DNA of 64,000 nt, from NCBI GenBank assembly GCA_905182465.1, contig CAJJBI010000002.1:62001-126000 (forward strand), in the 5' to 3' direction. Shown here one piece after another: positions 25,592-34,746 of the stretch. Origin of the DNA: Opitutaceae bacterium BACL24 MAG-120322-bin51. GTDB taxonomy: Bacteria > Verrucomicrobiota > Verrucomicrobiia > Opitutales > Coraliomargaritaceae. The position numbers and the translations under genes are program-made. The notes under the pieces were generated by a model. That model saw only the letters and a list, made by a program, of their open reading frames with translations, ran no database searches and was not told the DNA's origin. Each line of letters begins with the position of its first letter. The first letter of the stretch is position 1.

Positions 25592-27505
25592 TCAATAGGC
25601 TCGTCCGGCCTTATTCTCGAAGTAATTAATAAACGCCTTATTCACTGTCGCGAAGCCGCCAGGAGTCGGATAGTTGCCCGTAAAATACCAATCCCCATTG
25701 TGCTCAGGAATCGCGGCACGCATTTTCTCGACGGGCAAGAAGACGATCTCTAGCTCGCCCTCCCAATGCACGTTCTTGGGGTAAACGAGTTCAGCTATTT
25801 TAGCGGAGATCTGCTCGTCAGTGTAGCGATCGTAAAGGCGCTTGACGTGATTCACCATCTCACTGGAAGGCAGATCAGCCTGCGCGATGCAGTCTTGGTA
25901 AACATCTTGCAAGAGATCGTTGTTACCGTCGTCCTTGATCAACTCAACTGTAGCTTTGAAGGCGATAAATTTACCCAATTCCGACATATCGATGCCGTAG
26001 CAATCAGGATAGCGAATCTGCGGCGCAGTGGAAGCGACGACGATCTTTCGCGGCTTGGTGCGGCTTAAGATTTTGAGGATAGACTCTTTCAGCGTGGTCC
26101 CGCGGACGATGGAATCGTCAATACAGACGAGGCAGTCATTCTCTTTGACGACGCCGTAGGTAATATCATAGACGTGGGAAACAAGTTTAGCCCGCCCTTC
26201 TTCTTGCGAGATAAAGGTGCGCAATTTGATGTCCTTGTGGGCAATCTTTTCACCGCGCGGCCAGTTGCCCATGATTAGTTCGTCGATCAATTCTTTATCC
26301 AGTGTGCCAGCCTCATTGGCTTCGAGCAGACGGTCGCGCACTTCTTGGCGGCGGTGAAGCCGGACAGAATCGAGCAACCCGTAATAAGCAACCTCTGCGG
26401 TGTTAGGCACGAAGCTGAAGACGCTATCGGCAAAATTGTTATCAATCGCTTTGACCACTTGTTCAAGCAAAGCACCACCCAGTGCCTTACGCTCTGCATA
26501 GATATCGGCGTCGTTACCGCGCGAGAAATAAATACGCTCAAAGGAACAGGGGGTAATCGGCTTAGGTTCGGTGTAGCGCTCAGAGTAGATTTTACCATCG
26601 CTCTTCACAACCGTAGCCGTGCCAGGTTCGACTTCACAAACATTCTCGATCGGCTGATCAAAGATCGTCATTAATGCGACGCGCTCGGAAGCGAAAGCGA
26701 TCACCTCGTCGTTCTGGAAGTAGTAGCAAGGTCGGATCCCTTGCGGGTCACGCATCACAAAACTATCCCCGTTACCGATCAGCCCCGCGATGGCAAAGCC
26801 CCCGTCCCAATTAGCCGCGGCCTTTTGTAAGATGCGAACAGGTTCCAGCTCTTTGCTAATGATACCAGGGATGCTCGTACCCTCCACATTTTGGTCGCGC
26901 ATCTTATGGTAAATCGCGTCGTGTGCCTCATCGAGGTGGAAGCCGATCTCTTCAAGCACAGCCTGCGTGTCCGTGCCGAAGATCGGATGCTGTCCACGGT
27001 TGATGAGGTCGTTATTCAGGTCCTTCTCATTAGTGATGGTAAAATTACCCGCCAACATTAGATTCTTCGTAGGCCAATTTGACTGGCGCACGTAAGGGTG
27101 ACAGCTAGTCGAGGAATAGACGCCCGAAGTGCCATAGCGAAGATGCCCTAGCAATATTTCGCCACCGAATCCAAACTTATCTTTTACCGTTTCTGGAAAC
27201 TCGGGGTGTATGATACCCTTATCAACCATCTTTTGGTAGGCCTTGAGCTGGCCCTTAAAAATGCGTGAGAGTGAGTTGCCCTTGATCGTGCGCTCGCGTG
27301 CCATGTAGGGCTCACCTGGTGCCACACCGAGCTTGACACAGCCAATCCCAGCGCCGTCTTGCCCGCGATTATGCTGCTTTTCCATCAGCAAAAACAGCTG
27401 ATTGAAGCCATATAATGGCGTATCGTATTTTTCCTGGTAGTAGGATAAAGGCTTCAAAAGGCGGATCATCGCGATACCGCATTCGTGCTTCAAAAAATCG
27501 CTCAT
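25592..27505 (-). CDS. purF: Amidophosphoribosyltransferase, long form
   Basis: First step of purine synthesis: glutamine plus PRPP gives phosphoribosylamine. At 637 residues it is much longer than the roughly 500-residue E. coli enzyme and follows the layout I know from Bacteroidetes. The N-terminal glutaminase starts at KHECGIAMIRL, with the nucleophile cysteine at residue 9, so residues 1-8 must be removed if the cysteine is to be N-terminal. QHNRGQDGAG and LGHLRYGTSG follow. The PRPP-binding loop CIDDSIVRGTT lies near 440. Insertions lie in both domains, including a region near 370-415 (LDSVRLHRRQEVRDRLLEANEAG). It is a single gene, convergent with the antiporter. Confidence 0.94.
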   Translation of the reverse strand: MSDFLKHECGIAMIRLLKPLSYYQEKYDTPLYGFNQLFLLMEKQHNRGQDGAGIGCVKLGVAPGEPYMARERTIKGNSLSRIFKGQLKAYQKMVDKGIIHPEFPETVKDKFGFGGEILLGHLRYGTSGVYSSTSCHPYVRQSNWPTKNLMLAGNFTITNEKDLNNDLINRGQHPIFGTDTQAVLEEIGFHLDEAHDAIYHKMRDQNVEGTSIPGIISKELEPVRILQKAAANWDGGFAIAGLIGNGDSFVMRDPQGIRPCYYFQNDEVIAFASERVALMTIFDQPIENVCEVEPGTATVVKSDGKIYSERYTEPKPITPCSFERIYFSRGNDADIYAERKALGGALLEQVVKAIDNNFADSVFSFVPNTAEVAYYGLLDSVRLHRRQEVRDRLLEANEAGTLDKELIDELIMGNWPRGEKIAHKDIKLRTFISQEEGRAKLVSHVYDITYGVVKENDCLVCIDDSIVRGTTLKESILKILSRTKPRKIVVASTAPQIRYPDCYGIDMSELGKFIAFKATVELIKDDGNNDLLQDVYQDCIAQADLPSSEMVNHVKRLYDRYTDEQISAKIAELVYPKNVHWEGELEIVFLPVEKMRAAIPEHNGDWYFTGNYPTPGGFATVNKAFINYFENKAGRAY

Positions 27506-27601
27506 AGAGGAAAAAAAGGCAGTCGCTTCAAGTGACTAGTGGAGAGGTCGTCGTGCACTACGTTTCAATTCTGTAAGCCAAGAACAGACAAGCTATATTT
27601 C

Positions 27602-28540
27602 TCAATGATTGGATATTTTAACGTCAGCGTCCCCTGACCCATGAAGCCCTCGATTCATAATATGTTCTCTATTCGCGGGTTCCACATGCACAAGCACTTT
27701 GGAAACTTCAGGATGTTTTTCACGCATGCTACGTTTCACCGCTCGCGCGATGGCATGCCCAGCCTCCACCGGAATCTCGGGATCGACCTGCAAGTGTAAA
27801 TCTACCTCATAGAGATCCCCTACCCGACGCACGCGAAAATCGTGATAGGCAACCGCTCCGGGAGTCGGCAAAATATGCTCACGCAGATCCTCAATGATCG
27901 CTCGCTCAGGCGCGGCATCGAGTAGATCCGAGCAGGCACGCAGAAAAATCTTAGTCGCCTCGAAAATCAAATAGCCGCCCAATATTAGCGTGACTGCATC
28001 GTCGAGAAAGGCCCAACTCTTGCCACCTAACCAAACCCCGATCAATGCCACCGCCACGCCCAAGGAGGATAGGCTGTCCATTCGGTGGTGCCAGGCATTG
28101 GCCATCAATAAATCCGATTTCAAACGCTTCGCCACTCCACGCGTCCACCAAAAGAGGGCCTCTTTAAGTACCAGCGAAATCAAGGCAAGCACCACAGCAG
28201 TCCCCGCCTTGGGGGCACTCAGCCCCGACCGGAAGTCAAACAAAGCAGCCACGACCAAGCCGACCGAGAAGAGTAACAACATGCCGCCAACAAAGAGCTT
28301 GGCGAAACTGGCAAACTTGTGGTGGCCATAGAGGTGGTTTGCATCCTCAGGTTTACCCGCCAGAGATAGCCCGACAAGTACGGCAATATCGGTCAATAAA
28401 TCCAGTAAGCTATGCGCCCCGTCCGCCAAGAGCGCCTTAGACTGCAGCGACCAACCGCCCGCGACTTTAACACAGCCCAAGAGCAGATTGAGAAACAAAC
28501 CAATCCAAGTAATGCGAGTCGCTGTGTTGAGTTTTGCCAT
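27602..28540 (-). CDS. Cation diffusion facilitator (CDF) metal efflux transporter
   Basis: Exports divalent metals (Zn, Fe, Mn or Co) by proton antiport. 312 residues with six predicted membrane helices in the first 210. TM2 metal site: ALLADGAHSLLDLLTD (HxxxD); loop ANHLYGHHKFASFAKL; TM5 site: ANAWHHRMDSLSS (HxxxD). The cytoplasmic C-terminal domain (about 212-300) has the usual VRRVGDLYEVDLHLQVDPE and ends with a histidine-containing tail. Metal specificity cannot be read from sequence with confidence. It is divergent from the beta-CASP gene across a 186-base spacer. Confidence 0.92.
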   Translation of the reverse strand: MAKLNTATRITWIGLFLNLLLGCVKVAGGWSLQSKALLADGAHSLLDLLTDIAVLVGLSLAGKPEDANHLYGHHKFASFAKLFVGGMLLLFSVGLVVAALFDFRSGLSAPKAGTAVVLALISLVLKEALFWWTRGVAKRLKSDLLMANAWHHRMDSLSSLGVAVALIGVWLGGKSWAFLDDAVTLILGGYLIFEATKIFLRACSDLLDAAPERAIIEDLREHILPTPGAVAYHDFRVRRVGDLYEVDLHLQVDPEIPVEAGHAIARAVKRSMREKHPEVSKVLVHVEPANREHIMNRGLHGSGDADVKISNH

Positions 28541-28726
28541 TCGGAGCTATAGCATTGTGGACAATCGCACCCCACGTGTGCAATTGATAAAATTCACAAG
28601 CCTCTAAACCTAGCAACAGCAAGTTTTCGTATCATTTAGTGCTTTTCCTAGTCCACAAAAAGGCAGAGCCTACGCACATTTCCATATAACGACATTTGAA
28701 ATGAAGATTACGTTTACGAACACAAT

Positions 28727-30088
28727 ATGAAGCTAATCGACCTCAACCGCCACGGCGAGATCGGTGCGAACTCAATGTTCGTACAAATCGGTAGCTTCAA
28801 TATCTTGATCGATTCTGGGCTCAATCCGAAGAAACTTGGTTATGACGCTCTGCCTGACTTTGAGCCCATTGAGAAGATAGACCTCGACCTAATCGTTCTG
28901 ACTCACTGCCACCTCGATCACCTCGGCTCCATGCCCATCGTGACGGCCCAATACCCAAAGACGCCCGTCATCACAACCGCGCCCAATGTCACCCTCGCGC
29001 CACGCATGCTGCGCAACTCGATCAACGTGATGAAGCGCCAGCGAGAAGAGCACGGCATCGCCGAGTATCCACTCTTTCTCCACCGCGATGTCGTTCAATT
29101 TAGTAAGCAGTTAACCATTCAGCGCTTCGGGCGCAGTGAAATCTACACCAAGGGCAGCGACCAGATCGAAGTGATCCTCCATCCGGCAGGACACGTAGCG
29201 GGCGCCGCCGCCGTCGAATTCATCTACAAGCATCGGCGTATCGTCTTCTCTGGCGACGTCCTCTTCGACGCTCAACGGACCCTCCCAGCTGCTCAACTGC
29301 CATCGGGCCAATTGGACACTCTCATCCTCGAGACGACCCGCGGTGCCAAAGGTCGCGAGCCGGGCAAGACCCGTGCCTCCGAGGTCGATAAACTGATCGA
29401 ACAGATTGCTGAGATCCTAGAGCGCGGCGGTAGTTGCTTGATACCTGTATTTGCGCTCGGACGCATGCAGGAGCTCTTTAAAATAATTTACGAAGCACGC
29501 AACGATGGCCGCTTGCCAAAGTCACCCATCCACGCCGCTGGGCTCGGCATGGCGGTCTGCGAGCACTTCGATAAAATTCGCAAGCAAACCAACTTAATCG
29601 ATTTCGATATTAAGATACTGGAAAAGATGGATGTCCGCTCCGTCGACCTCAACATGCGCCCGGGACGCGATCTCCCTCGCAAGGGCATTTACCTCGTGAG
29701 TAGTGGTATGATGGTTGAGCACACCCCCTCTTACAAGATTGCTGCCTCGCTCCTGCCCCATTCAAACAATGGCCTCTGCTTCGTCGGCTACTGCGACCCC
29801 GACACACCAGGAGGGCAGCTCCTTGAATCTCACGATGAAGAGGCGACCTTCTTTTTCGATGCGCTGGACTACAACGCACCAATCCGTGCCAGCATCGATC
29901 AGTTCGACCTCAGCGGCCATGCCGACCGCAGCGAACTACTCCAGTACGCCGAGCAAACGGAAGCCCGCGCCATCATCCTAACCCACGGTGATCAAGACGC
30001 ACGCGATTGGTTTCAGGCTCAACTCAAGAAGCGTCTCCCCAACACACAGGTAATCGATCCCGAGCCACTGCTCGAATACGAAGTCTAG
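28727..30088 (+). CDS. Metallo-beta-lactamase/beta-CASP RNA-processing family protein
   Basis: Zinc nuclease of the CPSF73-like beta-CASP group, probably an RNase. 453 residues. Lactamase part: motif 2 LTHCHLDHLGS (about 58-68), ILHPAGHVAGAAAVEF (about 149-164, motif 3), FSGDVLFDAQRTLP (motif 4). The beta-CASP insert includes PVFALGRMQELF (about 244) and LVSSGMMVEHTPS. It then returns to the lactamase fold with SGHADRSELLQYAEQ and ILTHGD (motifs B/C). No KH domain. Bacterial relatives are largely uncharacterised, and the target RNA is unknown. Confidence 0.88.
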   Translation: MKLIDLNRHGEIGANSMFVQIGSFNILIDSGLNPKKLGYDALPDFEPIEKIDLDLIVLTHCHLDHLGSMPIVTAQYPKTPVITTAPNVTLAPRMLRNSINVMKRQREEHGIAEYPLFLHRDVVQFSKQLTIQRFGRSEIYTKGSDQIEVILHPAGHVAGAAAVEFIYKHRRIVFSGDVLFDAQRTLPAAQLPSGQLDTLILETTRGAKGREPGKTRASEVDKLIEQIAEILERGGSCLIPVFALGRMQELFKIIYEARNDGRLPKSPIHAAGLGMAVCEHFDKIRKQTNLIDFDIKILEKMDVRSVDLNMRPGRDLPRKGIYLVSSGMMVEHTPSYKIAASLLPHSNNGLCFVGYCDPDTPGGQLLESHDEEATFFFDALDYNAPIRASIDQFDLSGHADRSELLQYAEQTEARAIILTHGDQDARDWFQAQLKKRLPNTQVIDPEPLLEYEV

Positions 30089-30199
30089 TTCAAACCAAGG
30101 TGAGCCCAAACGCACAGAAATCGAAAAAGAAAACAAGAGCTAACCAATCTATATAGGTGGAAGTTCTTACACGCTGACATCCACTTGGTCTTGTGCAAT

Positions 30200-30703
30200 T
30201 CACCTGCCAACCCCGAACTTACTAGCTACAAATCTAAATCCAAGTCCGTTTCTAAAATCCTTGGCATTCGCGGCATTTCTTCGGCGGGTATCTTGACCTA
30301 GCCGTAATTCGCATCCCCTCGCCCACTCGAAGAGCTCTTCGGGGCGCAGAGCGATGGCTCCGTTGGCACGGACCGACTCTCTAACCATACGGTCATTGCT
30401 GACTACGCTCGTGTCGTTGGGATTTTTTACGCGGGCGACCATGCGTTCAATCACTCCATCGGCAGTCAAAGCGGCAGGTGCGTAGAGGTATTCGAAAGTC
30501 TTTACTTTGTAGGGATGCTCCACTTCAAGTTTGTCGTTGCGGCTATCGAGCACGAGGGCGACATGCACTGCTTCGGCATCATGAATGCTGCGAACAATCT
30601 CGGCCAATCGATCGCGGGCGGTGTCGAGCTTACCCTGCATGATCTCACGCAGTGAATCCGTCGCACAGATCACATTATAGGCATCGATTAGAAGGTGGCG
30701 CAT
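30200..30703 (-). CDS. YacP-like NYN-domain protein (putative endoribonuclease)
   Basis: PIN-like NYN domain of the YacP/Rae1 type; B. subtilis Rae1 is a ribosome-associated endoribonuclease. 167 residues. Motifs are LLIDAYNVI (residues 4-12, first acidic metal ligand), VALVLDSRNDK (about 48-58), LTADGVIERMVARV (about 79-92) and VVSNDRMVRESV (about 99-110). The C-terminal 40 residues are basic (TRRRNAANAKDFRNG) and may bind RNA. It converges with the beta-CASP nuclease gene across a 111-base spacer; whether they cooperate is unknown. Confidence 0.87.
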   Translation of the reverse strand: MRHLLIDAYNVICATDSLREIMQGKLDTARDRLAEIVRSIHDAEAVHVALVLDSRNDKLEVEHPYKVKTFEYLYAPAALTADGVIERMVARVKNPNDTSVVSNDRMVRESVRANGAIALRPEELFEWARGCELRLGQDTRRRNAANAKDFRNGLGFRFVASKFGVGR

Positions 30704-30754
30704 TTTTAGTAGTCAGGACACTGTGAGTAGAGTCCATACATGCAGGGTTCATCT

Positions 30755-30807
30755 GTCAACGCGCTCGAACTGATGAGTATTCATCCCGACCTCTGTAAAA
30801 TACCTAT
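30755..30807 (+). repeat. Intergenic repeat copy A
   Basis: A 53-base segment beginning GTCAACGCGCTCGAACTGAT is an imperfect copy of 31566-31618. Alignment by eye needs one single-base gap in each copy and shows roughly eight substitutions, most of them transitions. It lies just downstream of the SHD1-like gene; copy B lies just upstream of it, so the two flank that gene in the same orientation. Confidence 0.75.
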
Positions 30808-30856
30808 TTTTTACTATATCGGGGGATCAACCCTCTCCTAAGAACGGCCCATCGCT

Positions 30857-31399
30857 TTACTGCCGCTCGGCGATTTTAGCCTCTAGCTCCATGCGATCAG
30901 CATTCATTTCTTCCGCCTTATTTCTTAGTGTGCGACGTTCAGTCTTACTCGAAGAAGCGGCATATTTGATCTCCATATCACGGAGATCGGCATCGATTCG
31001 AGCAATCGCTACCCTCAGCTGCTGAACGTAATTATCTTCAACCGCGCTTGCTCTACTGGGAATAGAACCCATAGTGGCAGGATACTGTTCAACCAGCTCC
31101 CGAGTCGTCTCGTCGAGCTGATCGATGCTGAATTGAAAAGTTTCGCCATCAGAGATTCGCTCGAAATGAATCTCCGTCACCGTCCTAGATTTGAGGCGAA
31201 TTTCCAAGGAACTGCCATCCTTACGAACAATGGTCATATCATCTGGCAAGCTGAAAGCCCTGCCTTTTTGCTCAGCGACATCGTCGTCCCTTTGCTCAGC
31301 GACATCGTCGTCTTCAAGCTGACTACGTTCATAGAGCGCGTAGCCTAGATACATGGTCAACCCCATGAAGATCATGGCAAAGAGGAAATTTTTCAACAC
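30857..31399 (-). CDS. Membrane-anchored protein with SHD1-like domain and coiled coil
   Basis: Function unknown. 180 residues: one N-terminal membrane helix (about 3-24, LFAMIFMGLTMYLGYALY), then an acidic stretch with a perfect heptad duplication DDDVAEQ-R-DDDVAEQ (about 34-48). A small beta domain (about 50-105, RKDGSSLEIRLKSRTVTEIHFERISDG) resembles the SLA1-homology domain 1 common in Planctomycetes and Verrucomicrobia. A charged coiled coil ends the protein (about 120-180). The bulk should lie in the periplasm or cytoplasm depending on anchor orientation. It is flanked by direct repeat copies A and B. No functional partner is evident. Confidence 0.75.
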   Translation of the reverse strand: MLKNFLFAMIFMGLTMYLGYALYERSQLEDDDVAEQRDDDVAEQKGRAFSLPDDMTIVRKDGSSLEIRLKSRTVTEIHFERISDGETFQFSIDQLDETTRELVEQYPATMGSIPSRASAVEDNYVQQLRVAIARIDADLRDMEIKYAASSSKTERRTLRNKAEEMNADRMELEAKIAERQ

Positions 31400-31565
31400 T
31401 CCTAGAATATAGTTAAATCCAATTATATGGACAGAAAAAAGTAGCGTTTTTTAGTATTGTATAGCCAATTGTAGGGCTCGCGCTTGCCGTTTCGACAGAA
31501 TCAAGGCCATGAGCATCTCGAATGGCGCGATGCTTTCACTAGTTGCGTTCATATGGAGTTTGTGG

Positions 31566-31618
31566 GTCAACGCACTCAAGCTGATGAATATCCATCCCTG
31601 ACCTCTACAAATGCCTAT
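31566..31618 (+). repeat. Intergenic repeat copy B (touches nuoN 3' end)
   Basis: Segment beginning GTCAACGCACTCAAGCTGAT and ending ATGCCTAT; the counterpart of 30755-30807. Its last four bases enter the nuoN stop region (nuoN ends at 31615). Confidence 0.75.
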
Positions 31619-33138
31619 CGAATAATCGGTAGCGCAGCTGGCAAGAGACCGATCACGACGGTAGCGACAACCAGGGCACCGAGTAAAATTCGGTCAGCTA
31701 GAGTGGCGCTACAAGAAGCGTCGTCTACCACTTCGATTGAAGGCGCAGAAAAGTAGCATTCGCGGATCCAACCAAAGTAATAGTAGATCGAAATAACCAC
31801 ACCAAGCACCGAGATGCCCAAGAGTCCGTAGAGGCCAGCCTGGAAGGCGGCGACAAAAAGGAAGAGTTTACCAATGAATCCACCAAGTGGAGGGATCCCT
31901 GCCAGGGAACCGAGACCACAGACCAAGACGCCACCAAGGAAAGGACGCTTGCGGGCGAAATTTTCGTAGTGATCAAGCTCTTGGTTGGCATCGTCGGCAT
32001 CCGCTGCGAGCGACATCACACCGAAGACGGCGAATGTGGCCAGTAGATAGGTAACAAGGTAAAAGATCACCGCGTAGACCGCCCATGGGACGTAGAGTGA
32101 AGCAATCACCCCTACGAGCAAGTAGCCCGCATGCGCAATCCCTGAGAGCCCCATGAGGCGCTTGACGTTGCGCTGCGTCACCGCAGCTACGTTGCCGAAC
32201 AGAATTGTAGCCGCCGCGATGACAGACAGCACGGGCACGAGGAATTCTTTCAAACTAATGAAGGGGCCGTGCAAAAGCTGAATCAAAACGATAAACCCAG
32301 CCGCTTTGGAAGCAACTGCGAGGTAGGCAGTAACGGGTGTCGGTGCGCCTTGATAGACATCGGGCACCCATATCTGGAAGGGCACCGCGCCAATTTTGAA
32401 ACAGATACCCGCGACGACGAGTAAGGCACCGATCTTCACGATCATATTATCCACACCAATCAGATTGTTAGTGTTCAGGGTAATGAAGTTAGCCAGTTCG
32501 TTGTAGTTGAGTGAGTCGCGACTTGAGCCCATCAGCTCAGGACTGCCTGCGATGCCGTAAAGAAGGACGATACCAAAGAGTAGAATGCCAGAACTAAGCG
32601 CACCGAGGATTAGATACTTAAGCCCACTTTCGAGTGAGAATTGACTGGTGCGGGAATAGGCAACAAGCACGTAGAAGGCAACCGTCACCGTTTCTAAGGC
32701 GACGAAGAGCATGACAAAGTTGGCGCTCTGTACGAGCAGCATCATGGCCGCAGCAATGATCAGGACTAGAGCATAAAACTCAGTCTTAGGGAGCGACTGC
32801 TTACTCAGGTAAATCTGCCCGAGGTAGCAGACCACGATCGAACTGACTAGGAAGAAAGCACGCATGATCTGTGTCATGTCGTTCTGAATAATCAGACCGC
32901 TAAAATACTCGCTCTCTCCGACATTGCACCAACCGACGCATCCGATGACGACAAGCAAGACAATGACTTGCCCCCAAATCGCAAGACGAGGAATGAGCGT
33001 CTGTTTATTTTTGGGCAAGGCCATCTCTGCACCGAGCAGAGCGAGCGCAAGCACACCGAGCATGATCTCGGGAAGGATGGCTGACCATTGATTGGTCTTG
33101 GTGAAACCACCAAGAAATTCGATAAGAAGTTCGTTCAT
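31615..33138 (-). CDS. nuoN: NADH-quinone oxidoreductase subunit N
   Basis: Antiporter-like proton-pumping subunit of complex I. 507 residues, about 14 membrane helices. Conserved features: ETVTVAFYVLVAYSR (the TM5 glutamate block), the lysine helix with KIGAVPFQIWVPDVYQGAPTPVTAYLAVASKAAGF (about 245-280), and KRLMGLSGIAHAGYLL (about 325). Its ATG shares one base with the nuoM stop (TAATG). It is the last gene of the operon; after it come repeat copy B and a gap of about 215 bases to the SHD1-like gene. Confidence 0.95.
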   Translation of the reverse strand: MNELLIEFLGGFTKTNQWSAILPEIMLGVLALALLGAEMALPKNKQTLIPRLAIWGQVIVLLVVIGCVGWCNVGESEYFSGLIIQNDMTQIMRAFFLVSSIVVCYLGQIYLSKQSLPKTEFYALVLIIAAAMMLLVQSANFVMLFVALETVTVAFYVLVAYSRTSQFSLESGLKYLILGALSSGILLFGIVLLYGIAGSPELMGSSRDSLNYNELANFITLNTNNLIGVDNMIVKIGALLVVAGICFKIGAVPFQIWVPDVYQGAPTPVTAYLAVASKAAGFIVLIQLLHGPFISLKEFLVPVLSVIAAATILFGNVAAVTQRNVKRLMGLSGIAHAGYLLVGVIASLYVPWAVYAVIFYLVTYLLATFAVFGVMSLAADADDANQELDHYENFARKRPFLGGVLVCGLGSLAGIPPLGGFIGKLFLFVAAFQAGLYGLLGISVLGVVISIYYYFGWIRECYFSAPSIEVVDDASCSATLADRILLGALVVATVVIGLLPAALPIIR

Positions 33139-34728
33139 TAGTGTGTCACCTCCTTAGGAGCGTCCGCCTCGGCGGGCAAGATTACCGATTCGATGATAGG
33201 TAGATTACTTTGCTCTTGCGGGTAAAGCACCGCCAACTCGCGGTTGGCATCATCTGAAATTATGCGGGGAAAGATACCCGTTAGCAAGAGGCCGCCAATT
33301 AAGAGGCATGCCGGTAATTTCTCGAAGGGCTGCAGATCGGTGATCTGGCCGCTTTCTAAGCGCTCTTTGAAAGATTCTTTAGCTTGGCCAAAGAAAATAT
33401 TGGAAACAGCACGCAGGCCGTAGATCGCGGAGATGACGATACCGATGGCAGCAGGTGCCACGATCCACTTAGTCATATCCGTTTCAGCGAGCGCCACGAA
33501 GATGGTGAACTCACCCCAAAAATTACCGAAACCAGGCAAGCCAATGCTGGCCATCGTGGCGGCCACGAAAAAGCCCGCCAGTACGGGAGCCTTAGTCGCG
33601 AGGCCGCCCATCGAGGAAAGATCAAAAGTCTGGCTGCGATGGTAAACGCAGGTCGATAGCATGAAGAGCAGCGCTACAGACAATCCGTGCGCCACCATCA
33701 TAAGAAGCGCCCCACCCACTCCGACTACAGAAAAACAAGCGATACCGAGGAAGGCGTAGCCCATGTGCATGACCGAGCTGTAACCGAGCATCATCTTAAG
33801 GTCCTTTTGTGCCATTGTGACGAGCCCGATCAGAATGATGTTACCCAGCGCCAGCCAAACGATCCAAGGGAACCAATGTTCGGCACCTGAAGGGAGCAAG
33901 GGCGCAGCAATTTGTAAGAGGCCGTAAAGACCAAACTTTTTCAACACTCCAGCATGGAGCATGGCCGCACCCGTCGGTGCGACAGCGTAGCCCTTAGGTG
34001 CCCAGCTGTGGAATGGGAAAAGCGAAACCAAGATGCCGAAACCAAAGAGCAGTAGCGCAAAGATATTATTCTGCACCGTTTCAGTAAGTGCTTGGGCGGA
34101 GAGGTAATTACGAAGCTCCAATAAAGAAAATGAATCCACTCCACTCTGCACATAGAGCGCGATTAGTCCAAGTAGTGAAAGTAACGCACCGAGCGTAAGA
34201 TAAATCGTCATCTCAATGGCCGCAACACGACGACCCGCGCCCCCCCAAATGCCGATCATCAAGAAAGTCGGGATGAGAGCAAACTCGTGGAAGAAGTAAA
34301 AGAAGAAAACATCGATCGAAGCAAAGGTGCCCATGAGGCCGCCAAGCATGAACAAGAGCAGTGCAAGATAGAGATGCAGTCGCTCAGCTTTAGAATTCAT
34401 GGCGTAAAGCCCCGCCGCAAGACCGACCATACCTGCAAGTAGAAAGAGCGGCATCGAAATACCGTTTAAACCTAGGTGTAAGTAGATCCCGATGCTTTCC
34501 AGCCCGGTCGGTAAACGTAGCTCGAAGTTATACTCACCCGCCAGTGACGGATCAAAGAGACCGTAAAGCATGATCCCGATCACCAATGGTAAACCGAAAC
34601 CGAAGACGCTCAGAGCACGCATCGAATTCACGCTAAAGCGTGAACCGCAAAGCAGCACCAAGGCCTGTGAGAATCGGCGCAAGTATCGCGACGAGGAGAA
34701 AGAGTGGACTTGTTTCTAGGTTACCCAT
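33138..34728 (-). CDS. nuoM: NADH-quinone oxidoreductase subunit M (frameshift near N-terminus)
   Basis: Antiporter-like membrane subunit of complex I. The main frame (from about 34650 down) has HEFALIPTFLMIGIWGG, FPFHSWAPKGYAVAPTGAAMLHAGVLKKFG (lysine helix), KDLKMMLGYSSVMHMGYAFLG and GLPGFGNFWGEF. As it stands it would begin only at a TTG (34682). In the neighbouring frame an ATG at 34728 encodes MGNLETSPLFLLVAILAPILTGLGA before a stop. Removing one base at the AAA run 34649-34651 joins it as ...GLGAACGSRFSVNSMRALS..., which lines up well with the first helix of E. coli NuoM (recalled, not searched). I therefore give the start as 34728. The joined protein is about 529 residues. Confidence 0.88.
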
Positions 34729-34746
34729 TACGAACTAAATTTTAAA

